A DNA stretch of 64,000 nucleotides from Bradyrhizobium sp. STM 3843 (GTDB lineage Bacteria; Pseudomonadota; Alphaproteobacteria; Rhizobiales; Xanthobacteraceae). The translations under genes were made by a program, and so were the position numbers. Within the stretch, counting starts at the first letter, position 1. The number at the start of each line of letters is the position of its first letter. The stretch lies in the NCBI RefSeq assembly GCF_000239815.1, contig NZ_CAFK01000024.1, positions 61,038 through 125,037 on the forward strand. The letters run 5' to 3'. The notes under the pieces were generated by a model. That model was not told the origin of the DNA, searched no databases, and saw only the letters and a list, made by a program, of their open reading frames with translations. Below are positions 1 to 8,222 of this stretch, one piece after another.

Positions 1-174
1 CCGCGGACGCCGGCAGATAACCTGACGGCTCGCGCGCTTGAGCCGCTCTCCAACATGCTGCTGCGCTGGACGTCGCAGGCGCTGGCCGCGGGTGCGCCAA
101 CCGCCGTCGAGAACTTGCCTGATTGCGACGGAGCAGGACTCCGCCGCAGACCCGCGCGATGTTTGTCATCGTGA
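1..174 (+). other. Possible 3' end of a gene cut by the window edge
   Basis: Frame 1 is open from the first base to a TGA at 172-174 (57 codons). The first half (for example LEPLSNMLLRWTSQALAAG) could be the tail of a real protein; the last 15 residues are arginine-rich and look like translated non-coding GC-rich DNA. I do not recognise a family, and the fragment is too short to judge. It may equally be chance. Confidence 0.2.
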
Positions 175-883
175 AGCTGCTCGGCCAAACGAATGCACCA
201 TCTTCGCCGCACTATGATCACAAGCCGCGCGACCGCGCGGCGAGGGCGCGTCGCGATCACGGCATAATGCAGTTGGAGGGGCTCGCTGGCGTGAGCTTAC
301 GCTGGGCGCGGCCCGATGCGTCAGCCGCGACTCATCCTTCGCATTCTTGCCGGATGAATGCCGAGCCGGGCCGTCGTCAGCGCGCAGCGAGATGGTTCGT
401 GCCGTCGATGTCGATGTGCGTCGCAACGCGTTGAGCAAGTCACAAAGACCTCGCATCGAAATCTCAACTCAGACATGCCTCGACGCGCCTGACCCGCGAC
501 ACCGGCGTACATCTCCGATCCCTCGCAGTCGATATGTCCTCTACCTGAAGATGTATGGCTCGCGCGCGAGCGGGTTGCCGCATCCGGTGTTGGCCTTTTT
601 TTGAAGTCTCCAACGTCGCACTACTTTCAGGATATGTCCGCGAAAGATGCGCGTTAGCTGACGAATGCGTCGTCAACGTCCATTGCAGAAGAGAGTGCGA
701 ACTACTTCCTTCCGTCGGGACTCTGCAGCTCCAATGCAACACTCACAACCGAATGTTGTTGCGTCAGCCTCGTCAAATCGCATCCCACGCGTTTGACATT
801 TTTCGAATTAGTTCGCGACATAATCTGACGCTCCTGATGCGTTCGTCGTTTCGTGCGGCACGTGTTCAGGAGTTGTGAGTTCG
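175..883. other. Intergenic region, no gene recognised
   Basis: About 700 bases without a convincing gene. Short open frames exist on both strands, but their translations are Arg/Ser-rich and lack membrane, signal or domain features, and none has a good ribosome-binding site. Base composition becomes less GC-rich from about 590 onward, consistent with a promoter and leader region for the outer-membrane protein that follows. Confidence 0.5.
793..824 (+). promoter_or_regulatory. Candidate promoter of the His-rich outer-membrane protein gene
   Basis: A perfect TTGACA lies at 793-798, followed in an AT-richer stretch by CATAAT at 819-824. The 20-base spacing is longer than the usual 17, so the true -10 may be the overlapping GACATA at 817-822. 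It precedes the start codon at 884 by about 60 bases. This is inference from sequence only. Confidence 0.4.
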
Positions 884-2467
884 ATGCGTCGCGTAGTTTG
901 CGTGTGCCTGTGCCTATCTTCTTTCGCTGCGAGTACCAATCAAGTATGGGCGACCGATCTCGCCCTGCCTCCCCCACTTCCCCCGCCGTCGACCAGCGTC
1001 TTCGCCTACAGGTGGAGCGGCTGTCATGCCGGCGTCAACGTCGGCTATGGATGGTCACGCCAGCAGCAGACATTGAGCCAGAGCGGCAACACCAATGTTG
1101 CGTCGGCCCAGCAGCCAGCCACCACCAACACGGCTGGCGGGTCGACCCAGCAGACCACGCCGCCGCCGACCAATCAGAACGGGAACGGTGGTGGATGGAA
1201 GCCGCCCTACCACCACCATGGTCACGGCCAGCACGGTGATCATGACGGGTGGAAGGACGGCAAGCATCACGACCACGATAAATACCCGGACCATAAGTGG
1301 TCGCACTACGATCAGCACGATGGCCACGACCATGATGCTGGCTACGGTTGGCCACAGGTTGGTTCAAACTACGACCACAACAAGCACGCCGACCATGACT
1401 GGCCGTGGCAGGGTCAGCAACACGCCTACGACAAGGACTCGTACAAGGACTTGGGCTACGGCTGGCCACACATCGGGCAATACGGCGACCATGACAAGTC
1501 AGGCGGTCACGACTGGCAGCAGCAGCACGCGGATGGCGCGTATGACAGGTCGACGTGGCTGCGGCAGGACGGGCACGACGCACATGGCGGCTACGGCTGG
1601 CCGCAAACGCGACAATACGCCGACTACGACAAGTCGGGCAGCTCCAGCTGGCAACAGCAGCCGGCCTATGACAAGCACGACTGGCAGAAGGACGGCTGGC
1701 AGAAAGACAAGTGGCCCAAAGACGAATGGGCAAAAGATCAGTGGCCGAAGCACGATCACGGCGGACACGCCTGGCAGCCTGTTCCTCCGAACAAGCCCGG
1801 ATGGCCGCAGAACAATCCTCCGCCGAACAACAATGGCGGAGGGCAGGCGCAGCAGCCGAACCCGCCTCCCGCCCAGGGCAACACTGTTAGCGCTGCGGCG
1901 GTCCAGCCGTTGCTGCTGCAAACACCGGTGGCGACCTCCAGCGATGGCGATGACGTGATCGGCGGCTTGCAGCTCGGCTGCGATTACCAGATGGATCGCT
2001 TCGTCGTCGGCATCCAGGCGATGGCGGATTTTGCCAAGATCAACTCGTTCAGCTCCATCCCCCAGGTGCCGCAGCTCGCGACCAGCACGACGGCGAACAA
2101 CCTCTACACCGCCACGGTGCGGGCGGGCTATCTCGTGACTCCCGCGATCCTGGCCTATCTGAAGGGCGGTGCGGCATGGACGCGAACGAGCGTCGCGGTC
2201 GTCAACAACGGCTCCGGCCAATCGGCGACTGCGTCGTTTGATCGTACCGGGTGGACGGTCGGAGCCGGCGTCGAATGGATGTTCGACCGGCACTGGTCGG
2301 CATTCGCCGAATATGACTATGCGGATTTCGGCCGTGTGACGGGTCCGCTGACGGGCGCGGCCGCGCTCGCCGGAGGTCCGAACGTCGTCAGCCTGAAATC
2401 GCAGATGCATACGGTTCTGGTGGGCGTCAACTACAAGTTCGATCTGCTCGCGTTATCCGGCAGGTAG
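884..2467 (+). CDS. Omp25/31-type outer-membrane beta-barrel with a long His/Asp/Trp-rich insert
   Basis: About 527 aa. An N-terminal signal peptide ends near NQVWA; a first barrel segment follows (YRWSGCHAGVNVGYGW), and the barrel resumes with GGLQLGCDYQMDRFVVGIQ and ends in VLVGVNYKF, as in the rhizobial Omp25/31 porin-like family. Between these parts lies an insert of roughly 270 residues, where relatives usually have a short loop. It is very rich in H, D, W, K, Q and G and contains three imperfect repeats starting with GYGWP (codons at 1340, 1454 and 1589), then a run of five-residue WxKD units (about 1680-1750), then Pro/Asn-rich linkers. ATG 884 is preferred over GTG 875 because AGGAG at 868-872 is properly spaced from it. 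The insert is probably surface-exposed or periplasmic and may bind metal; that is inference. Confidence 0.8.
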   Translation: MRRVVCVCLCLSSFAASTNQVWATDLALPPPLPPPSTSVFAYRWSGCHAGVNVGYGWSRQQQTLSQSGNTNVASAQQPATTNTAGGSTQQTTPPPTNQNGNGGGWKPPYHHHGHGQHGDHDGWKDGKHHDHDKYPDHKWSHYDQHDGHDHDAGYGWPQVGSNYDHNKHADHDWPWQGQQHAYDKDSYKDLGYGWPHIGQYGDHDKSGGHDWQQQHADGAYDRSTWLRQDGHDAHGGYGWPQTRQYADYDKSGSSSWQQQPAYDKHDWQKDGWQKDKWPKDEWAKDQWPKHDHGGHAWQPVPPNKPGWPQNNPPPNNNGGGQAQQPNPPPAQGNTVSAAAVQPLLLQTPVATSSDGDDVIGGLQLGCDYQMDRFVVGIQAMADFAKINSFSSIPQVPQLATSTTANNLYTATVRAGYLVTPAILAYLKGGAAWTRTSVAVVNNGSGQSATASFDRTGWTVGAGVEWMFDRHWSAFAEYDYADFGRVTGPLTGAAALAGGPNVVSLKSQMHTVLVGVNYKFDLLALSGR

Positions 2468-2502
2468 GGGGCGGACGCTTCAAACTCTTGCCAGCAACAC
2501 GA

Positions 2503-2527
2503 GGCCGCCTGGTTGACCCAGGCGGCC
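2503..2527. terminator. Strong hairpin between convergent genes
   Basis: GGCCGCCTGG (2503-2512) and CCAGGCGGCC (2518-2527) form a perfect 10-bp stem with a 5-base loop, just after the stop of the outer-membrane protein gene and before the end of the oppositely oriented small gene. There is no T-run, so it is a terminator-like hairpin rather than a canonical intrinsic terminator. Confidence 0.55.
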
Positions 2528-2621
2528 ATCGCTGTCTGATGCGTCCATATGCCGACGGGCCGGCGACATAGGGGCGCATGGTCGAGAAGGATCTGAACCC
2601 CGGCCGCCCATCGGGGAGGGA

Positions 2622-2834
2622 CTATTTGTTCGCCGGGGTGGGGCTGCTCTTGCTGGACCCGGTGGTCACCGGCGATGAGCCGTTCTGGTTGGAGGCGGTC
2701 GTTCTGTCCCGGTTGGTGTAGTAGATCGCGGCCACGACGACGGCAATCACGCAGACGAGGGCGATGATCCAGCCGGTGGCATTGCGTCCACGCCGGCGGT
2801 CGAATGCCGGGCGATCGTCATTCGGATCGGTCAT
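2622..2834 (-). CDS. Small single-pass membrane protein, unknown function
   Basis: 70 aa. A charged N-terminus (DPNDDRPAFDRRRGRN) precedes one hydrophobic helix (about residues 22-38, IIALVCVIAVVVAAIYY) and a Ser/Thr/Pro-rich tail ending in PANK. A good ribosome-binding site (AGGAGAGG) lies a few bases upstream on the minus strand, which supports the start. The topology suggests a short cytoplasmic N-terminus and a flexible periplasmic tail. I recognise no named family. It is transcribed divergently from the MBL-fold gene at 3057. Confidence 0.7.
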   Translation of the reverse strand: MTDPNDDRPAFDRRRGRNATGWIIALVCVIAVVVAAIYYTNRDRTTASNQNGSSPVTTGSSKSSPTPANK

Positions 2835-3056
2835 TGCGCGCCTCTCCTGTTAAGCGGTTCGACTGGGGGGCGATGCGCCCATGGCTGTCTTCCCGCATCG
2901 CCGTCCGCGATGACCCTGCCAACAGGGCCGGCGAAGTCCAGTTCCTAGAGCCGCGCATTCGAATTCCGATCGACTCGGTGGCGGAAGCGTGCGGTGATAG
3001 AGTGGCGGCGTTAGCCGCGGGTGCGGCTTTGCCCTCTGTTTCGATCCGGATCATCC

Positions 3057-3860
3057 ATGCCCCTCTGGACCTGTTCCCAATGCGGCGCACAGTTCCCCGA
3101 TACGGCCGCGCCACCCGACGCCTGCCTGATCTGCGAGGACGAGCGGCAATTCGTGAACTGGAGTGGGCAGAGCTTCCTCAGTCGTGAGGAGATGTTGCGG
3201 GGGCACCGGCTGATCTGGCGGGACGATCTCGGTGTCCCAGGTTTGCAGATCGAGCCACGTTTCGCGATCGGCCAGCGCGCATTGTTGCTGTGCGAGAGCG
3301 ACGGCTGCGTGATGTGGGATTGCGTGCCGCTCGCGACCGACGCGGCGATCGGCCATGTGCGCTCGCTCGGCGGATTGAAGGCGATCGCAGTCTCGCATCC
3401 GCATTTCTATGGCGCAGTCGCCGATTGGAGCGAGGCCTTTGCCGGCGCGCCGATCTATCTTCATGGTGACGATCGTGCCTTTGTCACCCGGCCGTGCCCC
3501 TCGATCGTGGCGTGGTCGGGCGACAGCATTCAGCTCTCCCCGGACATTGTCCTGTACCGTACCGGCGGTCATTTCCCGGGAGCCACGGTGCTGCACTGGA
3601 AGACCGCCGCCGATGGACGAGGCGCGTTGTTCGTCGGGGACATCGCGATGGTGGCGATGAATCGCCGCCATGTCAGCTTCATGTATTCCTATCCGAACTA
3701 TGTCCCGCTGGGGACCGCCGCGGTCCGCCGCATCGCCGACGTGGTTGCTCCGCTGGCCTTCGATCGCATCTACGGCGCGTGGTGGGACCGCAATATCGCC
3801 GCAGACGCGAAGCCCAAGTTCGATCACTCGGTGCGGCGCCATCTCACTGCCATCGCCTGA
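3057..3860 (+). CDS. MBL-fold metallo-hydrolase-like protein with N-terminal zinc ribbon
   Basis: 267 aa. The N-terminus has two CxxC pairs (CSQC, CLIC about 14 residues later), which look like a small zinc ribbon or rubredoxin-like knuckle. The rest fits the metallo-beta-lactamase fold: VSHPHFYGAVADW resembles the HxHxxD metal motif with the Asp replaced, followed by TGGHFPGATVLHW and LFVGDIAMV, which match later metal-binding strands. Because the canonical HxHxDH is changed to HPHFYG, the metal site may be mononuclear or altered. ATG 3057 is chosen over GTG 3021 because the zinc knuckle starts immediately after it. Substrate unknown. Divergent from the small membrane gene at 2622-2834. Confidence 0.75.
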   Translation: MPLWTCSQCGAQFPDTAAPPDACLICEDERQFVNWSGQSFLSREEMLRGHRLIWRDDLGVPGLQIEPRFAIGQRALLLCESDGCVMWDCVPLATDAAIGHVRSLGGLKAIAVSHPHFYGAVADWSEAFAGAPIYLHGDDRAFVTRPCPSIVAWSGDSIQLSPDIVLYRTGGHFPGATVLHWKTAADGRGALFVGDIAMVAMNRRHVSFMYSYPNYVPLGTAAVRRIADVVAPLAFDRIYGAWWDRNIAADAKPKFDHSVRRHLTAIA

Positions 3861-4009
3861 CGTCCAAGCGGGTGTTAGTTCGTATCGTGGCCTCGGCCGC
3901 TCACGCGGGTTCGATCGTGTTCAAATGAATTTGCCGGTTTTTCCCGAAGTCTGGAACTGCGAATGGCTTGGCCTGTTTGTGCTGAGACCTGAGCAAAGGA
4001 AGTCTCCAG

Positions 4010-4159
4010 ATGGGCGTCATGCATCAACTGGCCAATGCGTCGCTCGCGGCGATCTTTGCGATCGGGATGATCGTCGCCGCACAGCGTTTCATTGAATACC
4101 GCTCCGCGCGTGCATTCGAGCTGGCTCCGATCACAACGGTTGCCCTCACCCCGCCTTGA
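4010..4159 (+). CDS. 49-residue membrane protein
   Basis: A short frame starting MGVMHQLANASLAAIF and ending ITTVALTPP. It has one hydrophobic segment (about residues 8-24, ending IGMIVAAQ), followed by a basic stretch RFIEYRSAR. A purine-rich AAAGGAAG lies about 8 bases before the ATG. The stop is closely followed by a hairpin at 4179-4208. The strong site, helix and clean stop argue for a real small protein; function unknown. Confidence 0.55.
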   Translation: MGVMHQLANASLAAIFAIGMIVAAQRFIEYRSARAFELAPITTVALTPP

Positions 4160-4171
4160 GCGGCGGACGAT

Positions 4172-4208
4172 AAAAAAAGCTCCGGCGCATGTGGGTCTGC
4201 GCCGGAGC
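4172..4208 (-). terminator. Intrinsic-terminator-like hairpin, T-run on the minus strand
   Basis: GCTCCGGCGCA (4179-4189) and TGCGCCGGAGC (4198-4208) form a perfect 11-bp stem with an 8-base loop. A7 at 4172-4178 gives a U-tract only for transcripts read leftward. No annotated minus-strand gene lies immediately to the right, so it may stop antisense transcription or serve as a plus-strand hairpin behind the 49-aa gene. Confidence 0.6.
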
Positions 4209-4383
4209 AACGGGAACGTGATTGTGTCTTGAAGCGAATGGACAACGCGGCACCCGGCCTGTGGTTCCTGTTCTTCCCGAATCTATTGCCAGCTTTTCCC
4301 GACTTTTTCCCTTCGCGTCGGAACGCGTCCGGGCATTCCCCGTTTGCGATGGGGCAGCGTTCATCGAAGCGAGGAGATACGAG

Positions 4384-4641
4384 ATGAGAAGCTTAACAAA
4401 GGCCGCAGCCGGCGCCGCGATCGGAGCCGCTTTCCTGGCCGCCTCCGCGATCAGCGCATCTGCAGCGATCGTCTGTACCGGAAACGTGTGCTGGCACACG
4501 CACGAGGTCCATGAATATCCGCCCGAGGCGCGCGTGATTGTCCATGAGGACAATTGGCGGTGGGGGCCGACGGAGAGGTACACGTTCCGGGAGCATGAAG
4601 GTCGCGGTTATTGGCGCGACGACAAATGGGTGAGCTGGTAA
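4384..4641 (+). CDS. Small secreted protein, conserved rhizobial type
   Basis: 85 aa. A clear Sec signal peptide (MRSLTKAAAGAAIGAAFLAA...ASA) is followed by a short mature domain with two cysteines (IVCTGNVCWH), His residues, and an aromatic, acidic/basic C-terminus (WRWGPTERY, EGRGYWRDDKWVSW). AGGAG at about 4372-4376 precedes ATG 4384. Similar small periplasmic proteins with the terminal GYWRD-W-x-W pattern are common in Bradyrhizobium, with no known function. The two cysteines could form a disulfide. Confidence 0.75.
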   Translation: MRSLTKAAAGAAIGAAFLAASAISASAAIVCTGNVCWHTHEVHEYPPEARVIVHEDNWRWGPTERYTFREHEGRGYWRDDKWVSW

Positions 4642-4828
4642 CCGCCCGTTTCGGAGCTGCGTGGGGCGGCATCCCGCCCTGCGCCACGGATCAGACCTTC
4701 GTTCCGATGATCCTTTAAGTGTCGCAGCCGCGAAGGTGTTGCAGCCGCGCCTTGGAATGATCACCGGCCTTCCTTCAAATCCTGCCGTTGAGGCGCCGCG
4801 GAATGAGCTTCCGCGCGTGTGATGGGTC

Positions 4829-5245
4829 ATGCCCCTCGTTCGTTATCTCCTCTTTGCGGGCGGCATTCTGCTGGCGCTGCTGTTTGTCGCCGACTGGTAT
4901 CTGCCGACACCCGCGCAGCAGACCGCTGATGGCGACATCGATCGAACGATCATCCGTATCCACAGCGACAACAAATGGCCGGCAGCGGTCAAGTTCGACA
5001 CCACGATGCCGATCGCCGCGGCGTTTCCTGCCAATGACGAGGTCGATCCGGTGCTGGCGCCCGCGGCGGATAAACCGGTCCCCGCGCGACAGGCTGAAGC
5101 GGTGGCTCCGCCAGCGCGTCCGCAAAAGGCTCCGGAACACTCCCGCCGGCGAGCACGGCTGCCGTCGCGTGTCGCGGTCCGGGAAAGCCAACGCCGCATT
5201 GCGACCTATCAGCTCAGCGACGGCTGGGCCTGGTCGCGCTGGTAG
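4829..5245 (+). CDS. Membrane-anchored protein, unknown function
   Basis: 138 aa. An N-terminal hydrophobic helix (RYLLFAGGILLALLFVADWY, about residues 5-24) is followed by a periplasmic-looking region containing TIIRIHSDNKWPAAVKFDT, then a Pro/Ala-rich linker, a basic stretch (HSRRRARLPSRVAVR) and a C-terminus ending WAWSRW. This anchor, linker and basic tail arrangement resembles conserved Bradyrhizobium hypothetical proteins; I know of no function. It is convergent with the response regulator gene, and two strong hairpins separate them. Confidence 0.65.
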   Translation: MPLVRYLLFAGGILLALLFVADWYLPTPAQQTADGDIDRTIIRIHSDNKWPAAVKFDTTMPIAAAFPANDEVDPVLAPAADKPVPARQAEAVAPPARPQKAPEHSRRRARLPSRVAVRESQRRIATYQLSDGWAWSRW

Positions 5246-5295
5246 GTTCGGCCGTGCAGGGCATCAATGAACGGCACTCCACGTCACCCGTTGCT

Positions 5296-5326
5296 GCAGG
5301 CGTCGCATTATTGCCCCGACGCCTGC
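5296..5326. terminator. Hairpin 1 between convergent genes
   Basis: GCAGGCGTCG (5296-5305) and CGACGCCTGC (5317-5326) form a perfect 10-bp stem with an 11-base loop. There is no adjacent U-tract on either strand. It lies between the plus-strand gene ending at 5245 and the minus-strand response regulator ending at 5398. Confidence 0.5.
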
Positions 5327-5338
5327 GGCTTCGGCGAC

Positions 5339-5369
5339 GGGCTGGCCGCGTCGCGGGCGCGGCCAGCCC
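5339..5369. terminator. Hairpin 2 between convergent genes
   Basis: GGGCTGGCCGCG (5339-5350) and CGCGGCCAGCCC (5358-5369) form a perfect 12-bp GC-rich stem with a 7-base loop, 12 bases after hairpin 1. Probably works in both directions on converging transcripts. Confidence 0.55.
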
Positions 5370-5397
5370 GATCGCCAGCTTCGGTCGACGTGGGCGG

Positions 5398-6066
5398 TCA
5401 GTCCAGTTCCATCTCGACGGCAATACGTACGAGGTCGGAATGGTTCTTGGCGCCGAGCTTCTGCTTGAGCAGCGAGGTGGTGTTGGCCACCGTCTTGTAG
5501 GAAACGCCGAGCGCGTCCGCGATTTCGATGATCTTGTCGCCGCGGCCGAGCATGCGGAGGATCTCCAGCTCCCGTCCGTTCATTTGCGTCGACGGACTGG
5601 CCTTCACCGCGGCGGCCGAAAACGTCACGGCCTCGGCAAGACGAGGCGAGATGAACTTGTCGCCGTCGGCGACGCGGCGGACAGCCTTCACGAACAGGCG
5701 CGGGTCGTCCCCCTTCGAGACATAACCTTGCGCTCCCATTTCCACCGCGCGGACGACGAAGGCCGGATCATCGTTCATGCTGAACATGATGATCTTCGCA
5801 TCCGGATCATCCTTGCGGATCCGTCGCATCAGCTCGAAGCCGGACAGATCCGGCAGCTTGATGTCGATGATGGTCACGTCAGGCCGCTTCTGCAGAAAGG
5901 CGCGATGGCCGGAATTGGCATCGCCGGCCTCTTCGATTTTGACGGAGCAGTCGGATGCGAACAGCGAACGGCAGCCCTGCACGACCACCGGATGGTCGTC
6001 GACGATCAAGACTCTGATGGCTGGCTTCGGTGAATCCTGCACGGTGTCCTCGTTCCCAGCTAACAT
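5398..6066 (-). CDS. NarL/LuxR-family response regulator
   Basis: 222 aa. A receiver domain (about residues 17-135) shows the acidic pair in VLIVDDHP, the phosphoacceptor Asp68 in VTIIDIKLPD, and the conserved Lys118 in GYVSKGD. A LuxR-type helix-turn-helix follows (about 160-222: NGRELEILRMLGRG, then ADALGVSYKTVANTTSLLKQK). The start at 6066 is preceded by AGGA and gives a short N-terminal extension. It is divergent from the histidine kinase at 6118 with only 51 bases between the two starts, so the pair is almost certainly cognate and may share one control region. Target genes are not evident. Confidence 0.9.
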   Translation of the reverse strand: MLAGNEDTVQDSPKPAIRVLIVDDHPVVVQGCRSLFASDCSVKIEEAGDANSGHRAFLQKRPDVTIIDIKLPDLSGFELMRRIRKDDPDAKIIMFSMNDDPAFVVRAVEMGAQGYVSKGDDPRLFVKAVRRVADGDKFISPRLAEAVTFSAAAVKASPSTQMNGRELEILRMLGRGDKIIEIADALGVSYKTVANTTSLLKQKLGAKNHSDLVRIAVEMELD

Positions 6067-6117
6067 AGGAGTCCTGCCGAGACTTGAAAGTACAACTCGC
6101 TTCCAGGGGAGTTGGCA

Positions 6118-7443
6118 TTGTCCAGAACATGGGAAAATTTGTCGCTGCGGGCACGGCTGTTCCTGCCGATGCTCGCGATGATCTTGGCGGCCCTGGTGCT
6201 CGGCGGTATTGCGCTGAAGATCGTGTCGCCCGATCAGTTCGAGTATGAAACCGGCCAGCAGGCAGCAGCCACACAGGCTGTTGCTGCAGCCCTCAACGCT
6301 GCGCTCGCGACATCGGGCGAGCCGCAGCGGACGCTCGCCGCCTTCTCCAGTGCGCTCGGATCCGGCAAGACGATCGCCTTTCGATCCGTAGGCCATTCCT
6401 CCGATCGGCCGGCCATGATCGTTCCTTCCCACGTGCCACGCTGGTTCATTGCGCTCTTGGACATTCCCGAGCTCGGTGCCGTCTATCCGATCTCTATCGG
6501 CAAGGATCACGTCGGTGACCTCTTGTTCACGCCCGACCTCTCGGCGGACATCTTCGAGAAATATGTCGGGTTCCTGGCGATCGTCGGCTCGGGGTCGGCG
6601 CTGATGCTGATCGCGGCGCTGAGCGTGTATTTCACCACCGGCACGGCGTTGCGGCCGCTCGAGCGGCTGCAGGAGGGACTGACGCGCATGCGCCAGGGCG
6701 ACTACGATACGCTGACCCCGGTCGCGGGTCCGCCGGAAATCCGCAGGAGCTGCAAGGAGGCCAACCAGCTCGCCAGCACGCTCAAGCGTCTCAGCCTCGA
6801 CAACCGCGGTCTGATCCGAAAGCTGGTCTCGGTGCAGGACGACGAGCGCCACGACCTCGGACAGGAACTGCACGATGAGCTCGGGCCGCTGCTGTTCGCA
6901 ATCCGCGCCAACGCGACCGCGCTCTCCGACCGCGTCGCCGATGATCCCGAGGCTGCCTCTGCCGTCCACGGCATTCTGCAGGCCGCGGAAAACCTTCAGC
7001 AGGTCAGCCGCCGCATTCTCGAAGGACTGAGCCCGCTCCATGTGAAGGAGCTTGGGCTGGAGCAAAGCATCCGTGCGCTGCTCGGCAACGTCCAGGCGCA
7101 GGCGCCGCGGCTCAAGCTGAGCTGCAGGATCGATGCAAGCTTGAACGAGATCGACGGCCTGCTGTCGCTGACCACCTACCGCGTCATCCAGGAAAGCGTG
7201 ACCAATGTTCTGCGGCATGCGCATGCGGGCGCGATCGATGTCGCGGCCGAAATCACCGGCGCGGAGGTTGCGATCGAGGTCGCCGATGATGGGGAAGGTT
7301 TTCCACCCGACAGCCCGTTCGGCCGCGGCTTGCGCGGCATGGACGAGCGCGTCCGGGCGCTCAACGGAAGCTTTGCACTGCTGCGCGACGGTGGTCGCAC
7401 GGTGGTGCGCTGCCGTCTGCCGCTCGCCCAAGAGGCGGCCTGA
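6118..7443 (+). CDS. NarX/UhpB-type sensor histidine kinase (HisKA_3)
   Basis: 441 aa. A first membrane helix (about 13-35), a periplasmic sensor region (about 40-148), a second helix (about 150-172) and a HAMP-like linker (TALRPLERLQEG...MRQGDYDTL) are followed by the HisKA_3 dimerisation box with phosphoacceptor His252 in GQELHDELGP. The ATPase domain shows Asn363 in QESVTNVLRHA, DDGEGFP (390-396) and GRGLRGMDERV (402-412). I choose TTG 6118 rather than TTG 6112 because AGGGGAG at 6105-6111 would directly abut the latter. The periplasmic region has no ligand motif that I recognise. Partner of the regulator at 5398-6066. Confidence 0.9.
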   Translation: MSRTWENLSLRARLFLPMLAMILAALVLGGIALKIVSPDQFEYETGQQAAATQAVAAALNAALATSGEPQRTLAAFSSALGSGKTIAFRSVGHSSDRPAMIVPSHVPRWFIALLDIPELGAVYPISIGKDHVGDLLFTPDLSADIFEKYVGFLAIVGSGSALMLIAALSVYFTTGTALRPLERLQEGLTRMRQGDYDTLTPVAGPPEIRRSCKEANQLASTLKRLSLDNRGLIRKLVSVQDDERHDLGQELHDELGPLLFAIRANATALSDRVADDPEAASAVHGILQAAENLQQVSRRILEGLSPLHVKELGLEQSIRALLGNVQAQAPRLKLSCRIDASLNEIDGLLSLTTYRVIQESVTNVLRHAHAGAIDVAAEITGAEVAIEVADDGEGFPPDSPFGRGLRGMDERVRALNGSFALLRDGGRTVVRCRLPLAQEAA

Positions 7444-7461
7444 CCCGGCAGCCTGATGCAG

Positions 7462-7800
7462 CTATGTCGGTGCCGGCCGGCAGTCCGTGTGCGCGATCTT
7501 TCCGCGTGCGTCGAAGGTGAACGCGATGCGCACGCGGCGGGTTTCGAAATCGGAGCAGTCGAGCAGGATGCGCTCACCGAAGGGGGAAATCTCTTCGAGA
7601 ACGAAAGCCTCCGGAGCCGCTGCAGTCAGCTTCGATTGCCAATAGGCTGACAGCGCAGCGCGGCCGCTGATGACGATGCGGTCGCAGCGGCATTCGAGGC
7701 TGGCGCTCGGATCATAGAGATCTAGCAGGACGTCGAGCTTACGGTTCCTGCAGGCGTCGAGCCAGTCGACCACGAGCGCCATTTTGTCGAAATCGTCCAC
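7462..7800 (-). CDS. SnoaL/NTF2-like small protein
   Basis: About 112 aa from the GTG at 7800 (VDDFDKMALVVDWLDACRNR); an ATG at 7782 is an alternative. The helix MALVVDWLDACRNRKLDVLLDLYD followed by ASLECRCDRIVISGRAAL and later strands (VRIAFTFDARGKI) fits the cone-shaped NTF2/SnoaL-like fold. Proteins of this type in Bradyrhizobium are stand-alone and of unknown ligand. The frame stays open further upstream to 7905, but that part is Arg/Pro-rich and not fold-like. It converges on the histidine kinase gene with an 18-base gap. Confidence 0.6.
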   Translation of the reverse strand: MDDFDKMALVVDWLDACRNRKLDVLLDLYDPSASLECRCDRIVISGRAALSAYWQSKLTAAAPEAFVLEEISPFGERILLDCSDFETRRVRIAFTFDARGKIAHTDCRPAPT

Positions 7801-8222
7801 CGATCCAAGTTCTCGTCCTGCCCGCGACTGTCGCCCTCCGCCAAGGGGATGGCATAGGCACGGAGCACTGAATGGGGCGTGAACGCTTCGTTTGCGCGGC
7901 TTCATGGGATCTCAAGGACTCCTTGACCCGCATCCGACGCGTTGCTCGCGACAAGAAAGCGTTAGCTGCAACCTGAGGGATTTTTGTGGAGCACTTGCGA
8001 CTGAAGGAAGAATGATATCAGCGTGGGGCGCGAGCCGGTTTTGGCCCCGGCGACCTGCTGTTGGCTTGAGCGAGCACGCGCGCTCCGTCGCGGTCATCAC
8101 GGTCGCCTTGTATCAGCGCCGTGATCGGCCTCGCGCGATCGCGCATGACGCGGTTGCGCTGATGATGGAGCGCATTCCCTTGCCGCGCTCATCAGGTCGC
8201 GTCATGAAGTCGGCAGGACCGG
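7801..8222. other. Intergenic region between divergent genes
   Basis: About 420 bases between the NTF2-like gene (leftward) and a membrane protein gene (rightward). It holds a perfect 15-bp palindrome at 7912-7926 and an AT-richer patch near 7960-8020. No gene with acceptable features was found on either strand. Confidence 0.5.
7912..7926. promoter_or_regulatory. Perfect 15-bp palindrome
   Basis: TCAAGGACTCCTTGA is a perfect inverted repeat of 7 bp around one central base, 112 bases upstream of the NTF2-like start. It could be an operator for a dimeric regulator or a small hairpin. No matching regulator is recognised. Confidence 0.35.

Noticed and set aside
6067..7431. Long leftward open frame continuing the response regulator across the histidine kinase
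   Set aside because: It is antisense to a kinase with clear domains, its translation is Arg/Gln/His-rich without motifs, and the regulator has its own start with a ribosome-binding site at 6066.
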